NCBI GenBank assembly: GCA_036937835.1 | Contig: CM072879.1 | Span: forward strand, 13,199,001-13,263,000 | Source: Pampus argenteus | Taxonomy: Eukaryota > Chordata > Actinopteri > Scombriformes > Stromateidae | Reading direction: 5' to 3' | DNA: 64,000 nt | Shown: positions 23,895 to 35,844 of the stretch, in pieces | How positions within the stretch are numbered: position 1 is the stretch's first letter | Layout of the letters: each line of letters begins with the position of its first letter | The notes under the pieces: generated by a model | What the model saw: only the letters and a program-made list of their open reading frames with translations | The model's database searches: none | Told to the model about the DNA's origin: nothing | Translations under genes and position numbers: made by a program

Positions 23895-24102
23895 CAAATG
23901 GTTGGTGGTTCAGATCCCTCCACTTCCAGGTAGTCATACTTCTCCTCTGTCTGGAAGTCTGTAAAGATGACAGAGATGGTGTCTCCAGGTTCGGCCAATA
24001 GGATCCAAGTACAGTCGGCCTGGTTACCATAGTTGCCGGGGTAACCGGGACTGGTCACCACCCCACTGCCGCCCCTCACAGTGCCCCCACATGTGTCCTC
24101 AG
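23895..24102 (-). CDS. csmd3: csmd3 internal exon: first part of CUB domain 2
   Basis: This 208-nt exon encodes about 69 residues beginning AEDTCGGTVRGGSG and ending GSEPPTIW. It holds the CUB start (CGG), the SPGYPGNY turn, the DCTW strand with the second cysteine, the AEPGDTISVIF core strand and the EEKYDYLEV segment whose acidic residues form part of the calcium site in CUB domains. Only the first disulfide pair of cysteines is present; the second pair is absent, as in this CSMD domain generally. The acceptor is TTGACAG before CTGAGG and the donor is ATTTG followed by GTGAGT. Start phase 1 fits the sushi exon; end phase 2 (TG then G of Trp) fits the exon at 7983-8095. If the intron were retained the frame would stop at once (TGG TGA). 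The acceptor pyrimidine tract is poor. Open frames overlapping it in other phases are shadows. Confidence 0.95.
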
Positions 24103-24709
24103 CTGTCAATCAAATCAGAGTGACAAATAGAAAACCTGGGTTAGGGAGAGGAGGAGGGACCGAGGGGCGGACTTTTTTTTTTTTTAAATTAAATTTTGTA
24201 CTTTTGGTCAAATTTCCACAGCTATATAAGATGGGGTGGGTCAATTAAATGTATCAATTCAGTTTATCTTCCAAATTAGCAACTGAGATCTAATTCATAA
24301 TAGTACTACCATTATTTCTCATCCACTTTGAATGCAGGTCAGCCAACCTGGCTCCCCACCTCTCTCTTCCTATATGAGGTTGTTTTTTACCTTAATTTTA
24401 GCAATATAACAAGTATTTTTTTTCTCAACTGTTAATGTTATTTTGTGGCTTGAATGTTAGCAATGGGTGATTTTCTTATGACACATAATGTAAATTGTCA
24501 TACTAGCTAACCATATTGTGAAAATATGGAGCTTTTTTTTATGTCGCTCTTCAGATATGAAGTAGTAAAAAATAGCATATAAATGATAATGATAATCAGT
24601 TCTCTGCCATTAATCCAGTTGAATTTGCTGAATGATGTTTTTTTATCGTTAGAGGGGTGGGGTTTAGGGGTTAGGCTGCAGTTCCTGTCACACTCAGAGC
24701 TGCTGTCCT

Positions 24710-24822
24710 CTCCTCCAATAAGAAAATTAAGTTTTTCCTTCTCTCCAATCACAGAGCTCCGCTCTCGTCTCCTCCAATCACCACCAAGGAAATTTAGATT
24801 TCACTGTGTCCCAATTGGCTGG
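24710..24822. promoter_or_regulatory. Four CCAAT boxes about 30 bp apart
   Basis: CCAAT occurs at 24715, 24745, 24774 and 24811, the last overlapping ATTGG on the other strand. Three of the four share a CTCTCC or CCTCC prefix, so the unit may be an imperfect 30-bp tandem. CCAAT is the NF-Y core. No initiator, TATA box or open frame accompanies them. The cluster sits about 600 bp upstream of the CUB2 exon in csmd3 sense. Confidence 0.3.
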
Positions 24823-24999
24823 TTTAGTGTCAGTCTATCAATTAATCTTCAATTAGTTTGAAAACATATAGACCAGATGTGATGATAATTTGTATTTTCT
24901 TTCTAATTGTTGATCACATCTGATTGATAATATTGTTCATAATTGATAGTAGTACTGATTACTGTATAACAGATAAAGACACATGGATTGCGCTGTGCA

Positions 25000-25333
25000 C
25001 ACGACATAAATTATACACATATAATTTATACAGATACACTCAGAGAAAAAACATACTACATTGGACCTTGTTGTGTCACTGGGACATTGGTGATGTGTTT
25101 TCCTAAGCAGACTGTGCTCAATTTACTATTTCAAAATACTGTTTGAATAGATGGTTGTTTTAATAAATCTGAAAAGGTAATACCTGTCTTTGTATTCATT
25201 GAAAGCAAAGCAAATTGAGCACAGCTGTGTATCCGTTGCCACAGTGACGGAAGATACAATGTTGAAACTTTTTTATCAGAGTGTAAATTCAACTGTAAAC
25301 ATGGTATAAATTATACCTGTATAATTTATAGTT
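25000..25333. mobile_element. Foldback (palindromic) MITE-like element 1
   Basis: The two halves are imperfect reverse complements about a centre near 25168. Matching pairs include ATATAATTTATAC (25019-25031) with GTATAAATTATAC (25304-25316) and CTGTGCTCAATTT (25112-25124) with AAATTGAGCACAG (25212-25224), which is exact. GTCACTG near 25075 also faces CAGTGAC near 25243. No coding sequence is present. Confidence 0.7.
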
Positions 25334-25334
25334 A

Positions 25335-25590
25335 TACATAAAAGAGGCAATACTGTATGTAACACACTCTTAGAGTAGACATGCATTTTCCTACACATCA
25401 GTGAGTGCAATTTAAGAATACACATGGTTTATATTACTCTATAACACATCACATGTTGATATCATCAGTATCTACTGAGGACAGAGATACACCACATGTG
25501 TTGTCTTAAACTGCACTCACTGATAAGATGAAAAAGACACACATCCTCTATAAGAGTGTAGACAGGCATTGTCAGGTATACATATACATC
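25335..25590. mobile_element. Foldback (palindromic) MITE-like element 2
   Basis: Centre near 25460. TCAGTGAGTGCAATTTAAG (25398-25416) faces CTTAAACTGCACTCACTGA (25505-25523), and ACACTCTTAGAG near 25363 faces CTCTATAAGAGTGT near 25546. The arm shares words with element 1 (TTTTCCTA, then TG[AC]TCAATTTA or GAGTGCAATTTAA), so the two adjacent elements probably belong to one family. Confidence 0.65.
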
Positions 25591-26530
25591 CTTCGGGCTC
25601 ATCTAGGCGGTGCTGCCTTGGGGGATGTATGTACAGATGACAGAGATAAGGTAGGGACCAAGCCAGACTCCACCCACAGGACGGGTAAAGAGAGTAACTG
25701 TGGTCCAAGACTCACATCAAGCAAAAGAAGATAACCAATAGACATGAATAGAGACATTAGCAAAAGATATTAGAAATCTGACAGAACATAGAGCACTGAG
25801 TAGAGACAGGAAATATATAGAGAGAGCCTAACAGGGGAACATAAATAGATAGGAACAGATGGACACAAACAGAAAAAATAAAAAAATAAACCAGATTGAA
25901 ATAGGCAAATAGTTGGTACAAACTATATGAAATACAAAACAAGAAACAGGATGAAACAAAATAAGTGGTTTGAAATGAATTTTAAGGTAGATGGAGCTTT
26001 TAGACAGATCTATAGAACAATAGAGTGTGAAGTTAGGAACAATACAATAACATTTTTTTTGTCTCATTAGGAATGTTGCTGGTGTCAAAATTCGCTGACT
26101 CAAGCAGGTATTCAACACTTGTTGAGATGAAGAATAAGACATGCATTATCCCAGCTGTTGATGTATTGAAACTGAAGTAGGCCAAAGCATTATTCATTCA
26201 TTAACAATTCATTCACACAAACAGATTCATGTAAGCTCCTGAGACAGTCAGACAGAAAGGCAGGCAGGCAGGCAGGCACTGAGAGACAGACCATTCAGTT
26301 TTCTAAATAGACACTCTCACTCCAGACAGTGAAGGTGATTTGTGTAAATCACCCAACACCCAGAACCAAGACCTGCTGAGACCCCATCACATTTGCAGGA
26401 GAGCAATGATACAGTAGTCTGCATGTATATGTATCTGTGTGTGTGTGTGTGTGTGTCTGCACAGTTGGAGATGGTGACGCTTGCAGGATGACAGCTGTCA
26501 CAGGTTTATCATGACAACAGGACGCATCCA

Positions 26531-26568
26531 CCCACACACCCAACCCCCCCCCCCACACACACACACAC

Positions 26569-26599
<31 letters not shown>
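26531..26599. repeat. Compound C-tract, (CA)n, (GA)n
   Basis: Eleven Cs (26544-26554) run into CA repeats and then 26 bases of GA. A separate GT tract lies at 26436-26456. Confidence 0.93.
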
Positions 26600-28059
26600 T
26601 TTCTTCCAGCCATCCAGTCCATTGACGTGCCTGAGACAGTTGACAGACTGCTAGAAAGTCCTCGATGTCCATTGATGTGTGGCTCTTATTAAAGAAAGAA
26701 GAAATTAACTCATAAAATAAATATTAATAAACATGTGAGCATCGCTCCTATGTGCAGTGGACCTTTAGTGTATTTGACAATATGATTTTTAAGCATTAAG
26801 GGCCTTTGGCAATGATGTTGTCTCCAAAAAGCTGTTGACGTGACCGACTGCATAAAAAAAACATTTATCCTTATTTTTATAAGAAGCAGACTCGAACTCT
26901 GATGTATATCTGGAGAAAACCTGAAAGCCAAGTGAGGACTCAATGTAATAATTTTAGTTGACACATGATGCAATTAGGATCCTCACTAAGTCTGTTGTGT
27001 GCCATCTAGTAACAGCGGGGCTGTGCAGAGACCGCTTCGCGAGCAGCTGCTCTAATAAAAAGTGACATTTGTTGCATGTTCAGAGGGGGAAGGGGAGAAG
27101 TCCAGATACCTGTAACCAACACTGATTACCTTCTGTTGGATGTGTGTGCATCAGACATGACATGGAACCAGTCAGCTTTCCATATTGGAGCTGCTGATTT
27201 TAGATACAGCTCACTCCTGTTCTATCAATCATCTCGTCTGATGGTGTTAAATATTACTCTAGTCTATCGCTACTGATCCCATCAGTTCTCTTACCTTTAC
27301 AGCTGCGGTTTAATATGAAATTAATATACCACAAGCAAAACAAAAATATGTTATCTTTCAGAAGCAGATTGTATGTTTTGTATTAGTCTTCTTTAATAAT
27401 TCAGACATCGTGACTGTTAACTGTGTCGAATAAAGTATCTTAATTTGTAATCCTGCACCATCTGAACACAACCAAAGAATGGTATTCCATTACATACAAG
27501 TCTGAGCAGTTTATAGCATAAATCTTTAAATCCAATAAGCATTTAAATTAATCTGTGCCTGACACCAAAGGAGTACCGAGGTCACTACGGCTGCATCCGA
27601 TTCATAAACGGATGTTTTTTTGAAAATGAAACATGTAATAATTACTTTAAAATTATTAGTGGAAATTCATAAATAACTGTGTAAAAGATGTATAACATCC
27701 CCGTGTTTTGCCTGAAATGCTATTTAAAAAACAAACAAAGAAGATAAATGAGCATAAGAGGAAGATCTCTTTTAGATAAGTTTTTACTTGAGAAAATCTA
27801 TTGGTAAGTGAGAGCTTTGCTATCTGGCTGCACTGATCTGCTGTGTTCTGTTCTCTGCTTTTATTACAGACGGCAACCTGTGGAGGCTGAACTTGTGCTC
27901 ATGCCCCAGCACACTGACCCACAGGAGGGGGGAAAGTATGAGTGGAGGAGGATGCTATATGTGTTAGTGTGTGTGGGTTTGTGTGAGGAAGACAGAGGGA
28001 AAGAGAGTGGTAATGTTGGCCATGTTGCCTTCATTTCTTATCACATCAGTGAGCTAGTG

Positions 28060-28680
28060 TTGCCCTTTTCTTGTTTGCCGTTCTATACCCCCATCTTTCT
28101 CTAGTTGTTGTAGCACCACCTCTCTATTCTTTCCTACTGGTCTCTCTTCTCTTCCATTTTCTGCATCTAGATTATTTTTTATCGAAAAACAGAAAATCAC
28201 CTTCTTTATTCTCTTTTTCCCTTATCCTCCCGTCCCCAGTTCTACCCTTATTCTTCCTTGGCTCTTCACTGATACATCCTTGCCTCTTACCCTCCTTCCT
28301 CATCATTCCCTTTCCTAACTGCCCCCCCCTCCTCCCTCCCTGGCCTGGGGTGCTTTGATCACTCGTTCTTTGCCTCCTTATCCTCCCTCCCTCTCTCCCA
28401 TCCGTTCATCCTCTCTTCCCCACTGTGCTGCCATCAATATTAGTCATTAGAGGATTCCTTCTTTATCCTTCCCTGTCTCCCCATGTCTTTCTTTACTCTT
28501 TCTTACTCTCCATTTTACTCTCCCCCTCTCCCACTTTCTGTTGATTGATTTTTATGTTTAATGGCTTTTCTGGACTCATCTCATTCCCTCCCCTCTTTTC
28601 CACTTGCAGTTTCTCCCCCCTCTTCCCTTCCTTCTGTCCCATAACTCCATCTCTTTTCTGAATCACTTTGATAGGCAGAT
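28060..28680. repeat. Pyrimidine-rich low-complexity domain
   Basis: About 600 bp with strong C+T bias on the plus strand (TCCCTCC, TCTTCC and similar), ending in (CT)n then (CA)n at 28692-28731. It gives long Ser/Pro/Leu open frames on the plus strand that have no gene character. In the csmd3 transcript it is a purine-rich run. Confidence 0.75.
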
Positions 28681-28691
28681 CACTATCAGAT

Positions 28692-28731
28692 TCTCTCTCT
28701 CTCTCTCTCTTCCACACACACACACACACAC
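28692..28731. repeat. Compound (CT)n-(CA)n microsatellite
   Basis: Twenty bases of CT followed by 19 bases of CA. Confidence 0.95.
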
Positions 28732-31329
28732 CAACTTCAATCACAGAAGACCCAGTGCGCTGTCAGCCTCTAAGGATTATGGGCCATCTACATCATCCTC
28801 TCCCTCTCCTCTGTCTTCAGGCTGTATCCATCCATCCCTTCTGCACTATCTACATCCACCCACCCATCCATCAACCTCTTGCCCCCATATGCTGTAAAGC
28901 TGAATATATACTGCTGCCTAGATTTCCTCCCCTCATCACTTCCTCCATACCTTTCACACCTAAGTATACCTGTCATGAATGACTGAACAGACAAGAGGAA
29001 GACTTTTAAACATGTGCACACCACAAATCCAGCATTCATTTTTTAATACATTTAAATGTATTTATTTTAATAAGTCACTGGACTAATCAGGCTTTCTGAG
29101 CAACTACACTGAGTGCCATATTGCCTGAATGCACAGATGACGCAATTTCACTTTTGGTCTCAATGTCACTTTGACCATTCAGTCATGCCAGGATGCATTA
29201 AGTGACAGTTCTGGATGCATAAAAATCAGATACTGCGGACAGATCCGTCAGATCTCCAAAACTAGTAATGGAATTGGTTGCAATGTCATAATCCAAGTCA
29301 GTTTTTGGATGCAGTCCAGTCACAATGTGCACACAAGCAATGCAAAGAAAGAGGCGTGGTAGGAAAATGCAGAAATTTGATTGCAACTCATACAATTTGA
29401 TTTTAACGTTTTTAAAGAAATTGTCTTAAAATGCTACAAACAATCTATATTAGGGTGTAAGTGTGTGCTATATACACACACAACAGATTAAACCAGTTAC
29501 TTGCATAAGTAGTGACCCAAGCATCTGTTCCATCCATGAAATGTGTGCATGTATAATGCTCTTCTTTAATGTGTTAAGGGGAAGGACAAGATGCTTTACC
29601 TTTGGCCCTGCACTGTGTGTAATGGGATTCTTCAAGTGCAGGCTGCAGCTCCTTGAAGCACAAATGAAAGAAATCCACCTTCAGAACTTTCAGGGACGAT
29701 GTCTGACTAAATCTTATTATTCAGGAAATTATTTTTCAGTTGATTTAGTAGGGAAAAATTATGCTTTAGGAGACCAGTGTTTGCACCAGCTGGTCTAGTA
29801 AAATGACCTCATATTCCTTGGCCACTGTTCGTCCATGTAGCAGGTGGGCTAAAGGCATCTTTCATTTTGCCAAATGTAAACCCATCTGGATGCAGAAAAA
29901 GAAAAATTGTGATACATGACATTACATTCTCACAGTACATATATTATCCTCCTCACAACCAGAACATGTCAAAGTGTCATTTCAGGCCTATCATAAATAC
30001 CAGCTTTTGGAAACTCACGAAGACATTTTTAAAGCTCAACTTGCGACCACTGTTTGTTGATGCAGGAGGCTTTTCATTACTGGATATGGCTCAACTTCAG
30101 GTATTCAGGTGTCAACTGTTTTGTTTCTTCAGAGATCGGCTGTCGTATTTTCATTAAAATGATGACAGTCAGGCTGCATTTAAAGCAGACAAATACCCAC
30201 ATTCAACTTTGTATGACTCATCTGTATATCTGCCTTCTTTCTATCACTCTTCTAAACCTTGTTGGAAACATATCGGTTGCTGTTCTCTGCTTGCCAGCAT
30301 TACATTGTAGATGAACAGTCATAGTGTTTAGGGCGTGCACACTCACCCACACACAACTAGTAACCACACTGACCTTCAGCTCCTCCCACCATCTGTCCAC
30401 AAATCAAAGAACAGATGCTGTCTGCCAGTCAACTAACAGCCTGACATTTAGACCAATTAGGGCAGAAGAGTCACATAATGTTATATCACCAGAAGGAGAC
30501 ATAAAGCGAGAAGGCATTGATTGATAGATATATAGATTGCTATCATGATTATTATTCTTTCAGTATCCTTTGACCCTGACAAAATGAATTATATTTAGTT
30601 TGCTGGTAAAAAAAAAAAAATGTAGTGAGAAAAAATGTGACTATTAGTATACTGTGATTATTCATTGTTTATACCATTTGATGCATGTCAGGATATACAC
30701 ACCTCAGCTACAAGCAGGACACTCATGTTAATGTTACTGGTTTCAGAGGAAAGAATCTTAATGATTATGTTTAACAGAAGTGGGAAAAATTTAGTGTCTT
30801 GCTGGAGGACACGTCAGCAGTACAGATCCTCTGGTTGATTTAATGAAGGTAAACACACTCAACGTCACTGCAGCACTGTGTTCAACGGCACTGCACTCTG
30901 GTGCGGCACTTCCCAGAGACTGACTGTGGATTTATCAACATATCAGTCCTGCTGCCTTCAGATTCTGCAGGGATTTAATGAACTACATGAAAAGAAGATA
31001 CTGTAAGAATCAGCCACATTTATTTATAGATCAATGCAGACAGACTTTCCTGCTTTAACCACCTTAAACAATATTTTCTGTGCTGACTTTGATTGGAGAA
31101 TGTTTAATCAAAATATTTCATATATATATATATATAGTGGTTCTGAGAGATCTGTTTTAGGACCAAAATACAATAACTGTCTTTGTGCTGATTGAACTGA
31201 ATGAAGTTCCCACCTGTCTGCACCTCTCCTCCCACCTGTGCACCGTGCAGTCAGAGCACTGCTTGTGCTTCTCATTGCACCTCCAAAAAAATACGGATCT
31301 ATGAATCTTATTGATAAACTGGCAAATAT

Positions 31330-31445
31330 TTGATTAAAGTCACCTGTCTTAAGTCAAGGTCAAATCTCAAGTCATGAATACCAAAGTCAAGTAAAGTCTT
31401 TTATCAGTGTTAGTCAAGCAAGTCTCAAGTCCTCAAGTTTGTGAC
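31330..31445. repeat. Dispersed repeat of the CAAGTCTCAAGTC family, plus sense
   Basis: Multiple AAGTCAAG and TCTCAAGTC words (GTCAAGGTCAAATCTCAAGTC-type, GCAAGTCTCAAGTCCTCAAG) occur in a row. This is a common fish repeat with internal degenerate repetition. A second copy in opposite orientation is at 40520-40633. Confidence 0.55.
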
Positions 31446-32765
31446 GAGGAGGAGGTTAGAAATGTTAAACAAAATGACAAATCAAATGAATGAGAAAAAG
31501 AGATGTAAATAAATATAGAAAGTTGAGGTAAAAAGGAACAGAATGGAAAAGTGAGACTCTCTCCATCTCTCTCGCTGTCTGACTCCAGAATAGTATTGAG
31601 ATGGATGAGTTTAGCATCCCTGTTTTTTCATGTGGTCATTAAACAGAGTTTCTAAATTATCAACCGTAACGACAAACTTCTAAAGTTGTGATTTATAAGT
31701 ATTACCTTTCATTTGTTCACCCTCCCTGTCTCCCACTCTTTTATTCTCGGAGCGCGGGGTGTGTTTGAGAGTGTGTCTGTTTGTGTGCATGTTTAACAGT
31801 GTGCGTGTGTGTGCTCACCTGTGTCTGTCCCTGGTTTTGTGTATGTGTCTGCTTATTTGAATGTGCTTTCATCCGTGTGTGTGTGTGTGTGTGTGGGTAG
31901 GGGGGGTGTTGAGAGGAGACCCTGGGTGTCTGTGAATGTTAAATGTCATCCCTGACATCTTAAACAAATAGCTGCAGAGAGTTTAACGCATCACAGCTCT
32001 GATAAAATACATTCTACTCTTGTCTCTCTTCATACTCACTTCTCCTCTCCTGCCCTTCTTCCTTTTCCTTTGTGGCGTGTTAGGGCGCACACAATTATTT
32101 ACCTACATAAAGATCGGTTTACGGTTTCATACTCATGATGTGTCAAAAAGCAAACTACGCCAACTATGCTATCAAATGGCAACTGTAATAAATCCTAACA
32201 AAGATCAATTACAGTCAGATTAGTATGCTAGTCTATGTCTAGATGACATTTAGAGTAACATAATCAATATATAGACAGAGCGATGCTGACCAATATCATA
32301 TGTAATAAGTCACCATATGTAAAGTTAATTGTGTGTACAAACTACTGTCTCAGTGTGTGTAGTTAACTTGTGTAGTTTCCTTTTATTTAAATTTAATCAA
32401 TAGTTAGGCATGTAAATTCAGATCAATACGACACATCATGCCACAGGAGATCTGCAGGCAATCTTGCCTTAATTTCTAACTTTGCATGAAAAGTCATGAT
32501 CTCACCAACTACCATGAGACTGTTTCTGACTACATTATGGTTCTGGTTAACTGGTTCTGTCGGGTAAACTTTATCTTGCAAGGACAAACTGCAGAAATAT
32601 GGTAGAAATATGTGTCTGTTCCAAGGAAGCAGCCACTAGCCAGTTAGTGAGCTAAGCTTTCTGCTTTTGCTGTTTCGAAAAGCAATCAAAAGTCCATACA
32701 ATAGCCTCACAGTTTGGCTATCTTGTTTTATTTTAATTTATTGTTTTGTTGTTGTTATTTGAAAC

Positions 32766-32940
32766 CCGCACAAATGAGAGAATGTTGTTGTTTGAGCTGG
32801 TCAGAGCGATCGGATCTCAATCAGATCTCAATGTGGACACTGGAGACGCATAATAAAACCAGGTATACATGTATTCAGGTTAAACTATAGCCAAATACAA
32901 TCTGGATATAAGACACATATTAATGTAAGGTGTAAAAGGA
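32766..32940. mobile_element. Non-autonomous TIR element, copy 2 (partial)
   Basis: Shares GTTGTTT[GC]AGCTGG, ATCGGATCTCA, TCTCAATGTG and GGAGACGCATA with 13185-13330 and ends AAGACACATATTAATGTAAG then GTGTAAAAGGAG, the expected terminal sequence. The left end is not recognised. Confidence 0.6.
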
Positions 32941-34307
32941 GTCTATGTGACATGTTTTTAACAACTTGTAAACAACCTCCGCGGTGACGATGTTAAAACT
33001 GGGAGGTGCACATAAAGACAGAAGGAGTCTCTAATGAATGCCTACGATGCCATCTATCCCCATTACTCATTACTGTTCACAGCAACGACGATAGAGCTTC
33101 TCCAGGACAGACCCATTCATACAGATGTATCGAGTTACCATTTGAGATGTGGTATTTATCATCCAACTGTCACAAAATTCTGATGACTACTGATAAAGAC
33201 GTGTGCGAGAGAGCCAGCGAGAGGAAGGGTGAGAGAGAGAGAGACAGATGACAAAAAAAAAGAAGAGATGTTGACAGATGATTTAATGAAGAACTGACTG
33301 GCCTCAAGGAAAGAAAACCAATTAGAAGACACACCAGAAGCACGCGGAGAGGGAGAGAAAGTGGAAAGAAAGGATTGAGGAGGAAGATGGATGAATATTG
33401 GATAGAGATGGATCAAGACAGCGATTGAGGGGATTAGTGAAAACAATGGAGACATAAGGAGAGAGATAGAGAAATATGAATACAGATAAAGAGCAACATT
33501 GAGACAAAGATAGAGAAATGCAGATAGACAAAATCGTGACATCGACAGTCAAGGAGAAAGATAGAAATGCAAAAAGAAGATTGATGGATAGAAAGATTTT
33601 CAGATTATGTATATCAAGGTGCAAGCTCATAAGGACTGCAAACAAAATGTATTTCAAGCCTCGAGATGAACTGAAATAAACTATTCAAACTGAAGACATT
33701 TTGCCAGTGTTTATTTTGCTAAGAAGCTAGTTTTTGGCTAGGGCTTAAATTTAGGTAAGATTTATTGTATTGAATACAACACAAGTGCAATGGAAACATG
33801 ACAAAAACAGAGTAGAGCACTCAAAATGGAAAACCCAGGGATTAAGTGTGTGAATTTGTGGGTCTGTCTGTCTGTGCAGGCCTCTGGGCATGTGTGTATC
33901 TGGCTGATAGCGTCAGAGTATTTTGAACTCCCCGTTGCTTGTGGTTTTGTCTCATTCTGTCTCTCGTGAATGTTTAATGAAAGGAGAGAGAACAAAGTGC
34001 TGGAAACTTTCTACTCCTGCCTGAAGCACCTTGTTGTTCCTGTTTTCCATAATTCTCAAGGTTTTTTGTTTTTCCTCCCACTCTTCACCTTCTTGGTTTC
34101 TGACCATTAATTCTGCTACATTTCAATGTGGTTACACTGTTGAATGTTGCATAGACAGGGCTGCTGAATGATCTAATACAAATAAAGTAATCTTTCTTTT
34201 GTCTTCTATTCTACTTTTTTTTTTCTTCAGCACACTCTTCTTGGAAAAGGTCCATATCAAGCAGTTTTAATACTCAGAGATCAATGAAGGAACTGCCTGG
34301 TATCTGG

Positions 34308-34308
<1 letters not shown>

Positions 34309-34345
<37 letters not shown>
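34309..34345. repeat. (TG)n microsatellite
   Basis: About 37 bases of perfect TG/GT. Confidence 0.96.
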
Positions 34346-34347
<2 letters not shown>

Positions 34348-35112
34348 TGTGCATTTGTGAATGTCTGTGAGTTAGTGTGTGTTTGAATTATTGATAAAGC
34401 TAAAGTGCTCCTCTGGGAGAAACGCAGTGCAACATGATTATACTATCTTATTCACAACACTCTATCCATGTTTAAAACATGCTATGTCTCAGGAGACTGA
34501 ACATTTCAAAGCCTAAAACTGGACAAAATGACAGAGCTGCATACATGTCTGCTGTCGGTATCCACATCCGTGTTGGCCAGATAACAACCAGTTATCTGGT
34601 GGTCAGGGTCGGGGTCGAGATAAAATGTAAAGGTCATGAAATGATGAACGGGATAGGAGAGAAAATGAAGTAATCTCTGATGTTAATAGAATTCATTTAT
34701 TTTCTCTTTCAAACTTTTTTCCAATATTTTTTATATTATATATGTTTTCTTTTTTCTTTTTAAATACTATATAGTTTCACCTTTATAGGCTCAAATATTA
34801 TCAAAGAATCTGAGGAGAGAAAATGACGATGCAAAAAAAGGTTGGGAATCAGTGACATAGGCAAAACCACTGAGATTACATGCTAAGTAGAGGTGGGTGA
34901 ATAAATAAAGACAGACAGCAACAAGATGTACTGGAGCTGGATGTTTACTTATTGTTTGATTTAGCCTGATTTTACACATTCACACAAAAATATTGTGTTT
35001 GTGTGTATTCAAGTGTTATTCCGATACAATGTGCTTTTTATTAATGTGGACTATTGTGCGTATGTGTGTATTTGTGTGTATTAAACAGTGGTATTTCTGT
35101 GACTGTGAGTTA

Positions 35113-35120
<8 letters not shown>

Positions 35121-35149
<29 letters not shown>
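35121..35149. repeat. (GT)n microsatellite
   Basis: About 29 bases of GT within a broader GT-rich stretch from 34995 to 35165. Confidence 0.95.
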
Positions 35150-35154
<5 letters not shown>

Positions 35155-35700
35155 GTTTGCGTGATAAAGGGTGTGCGTCTTCAAGTCATGCAAGGGTGAA
35201 CAACCTGATTGACTGCTACATAGTGAATGAATCAGTCATGCATATTGACTGCTGATACATAGGCCAAGTTTGCGTGTGTCCGTGTGCATTAACATGACTG
35301 TCATATCTGTGTGTTTGTATGCGTAGGCGCATGAATGTGCATGTTTCTGTCTAAGAGGGCATGTATGGCCACACATACACACACATGTTTCTATCTGTAT
35401 CTTGGTGTATATGCGTCTACAATGTTTGTTTTCAAATAGCATGTAAAATGCAGACAATTCAGACTTAATGGTTGTCTAAAAGCTAAAAAAACAAACAAAA
35501 AAACAAGTAAAATCATGCATGGTAGTGGCTTGTCCCTATGTTCTTAGGGAGTGTGTGTGTTTCTGTAAATGTGTGTGTTAGCTAATTAATATGAATGACT
35601 GAATTAATTAATTAATTAATTAACAACAGCAAGAATATGATCTCCACTGTTTAAGACAATGCAACATTTCAGAGTTGTTCTCGTGGTAGTATGAACCACT

Positions 35701-35844
35701 GTTCCCTAGGCAACAACAACATTGTTGACTTGTGACACTGGAAGTATTGTATATTAATGCAATCATTTACTGATAAAAAATAATCGTCTTCTGCCAAGCA
35801 ATGTAGTTCTTCACCAACATTTAGCAGTATGGTTGCCAAGCAAC
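35701..35844. promoter_or_regulatory. Pair of RFX X-box-like palindromes
   Basis: GTTCCCTAGGCAAC (35701-35714) and GTTGCCAAGCAAC (35832-35844) fit the RFX X-box form, two GTTNCC/GGNAAC half sites separated by one or two bases. RFX factors act in ciliated and neural cells. The pairing in 144 bp is suggestive; no conservation data are available here. Confidence 0.35.

Noticed and set aside
23752..24030. Longer minus-strand frame overlapping the CUB2 exon
   Set aside because: It is out of phase with the CUB domain and is a shadow of the real exon plus intron.
28071..28982. Overlapping plus-strand frames of about 100 codons
   Set aside because: Same cause: C/T-rich sequence lacking stops, with no recognisable domain.
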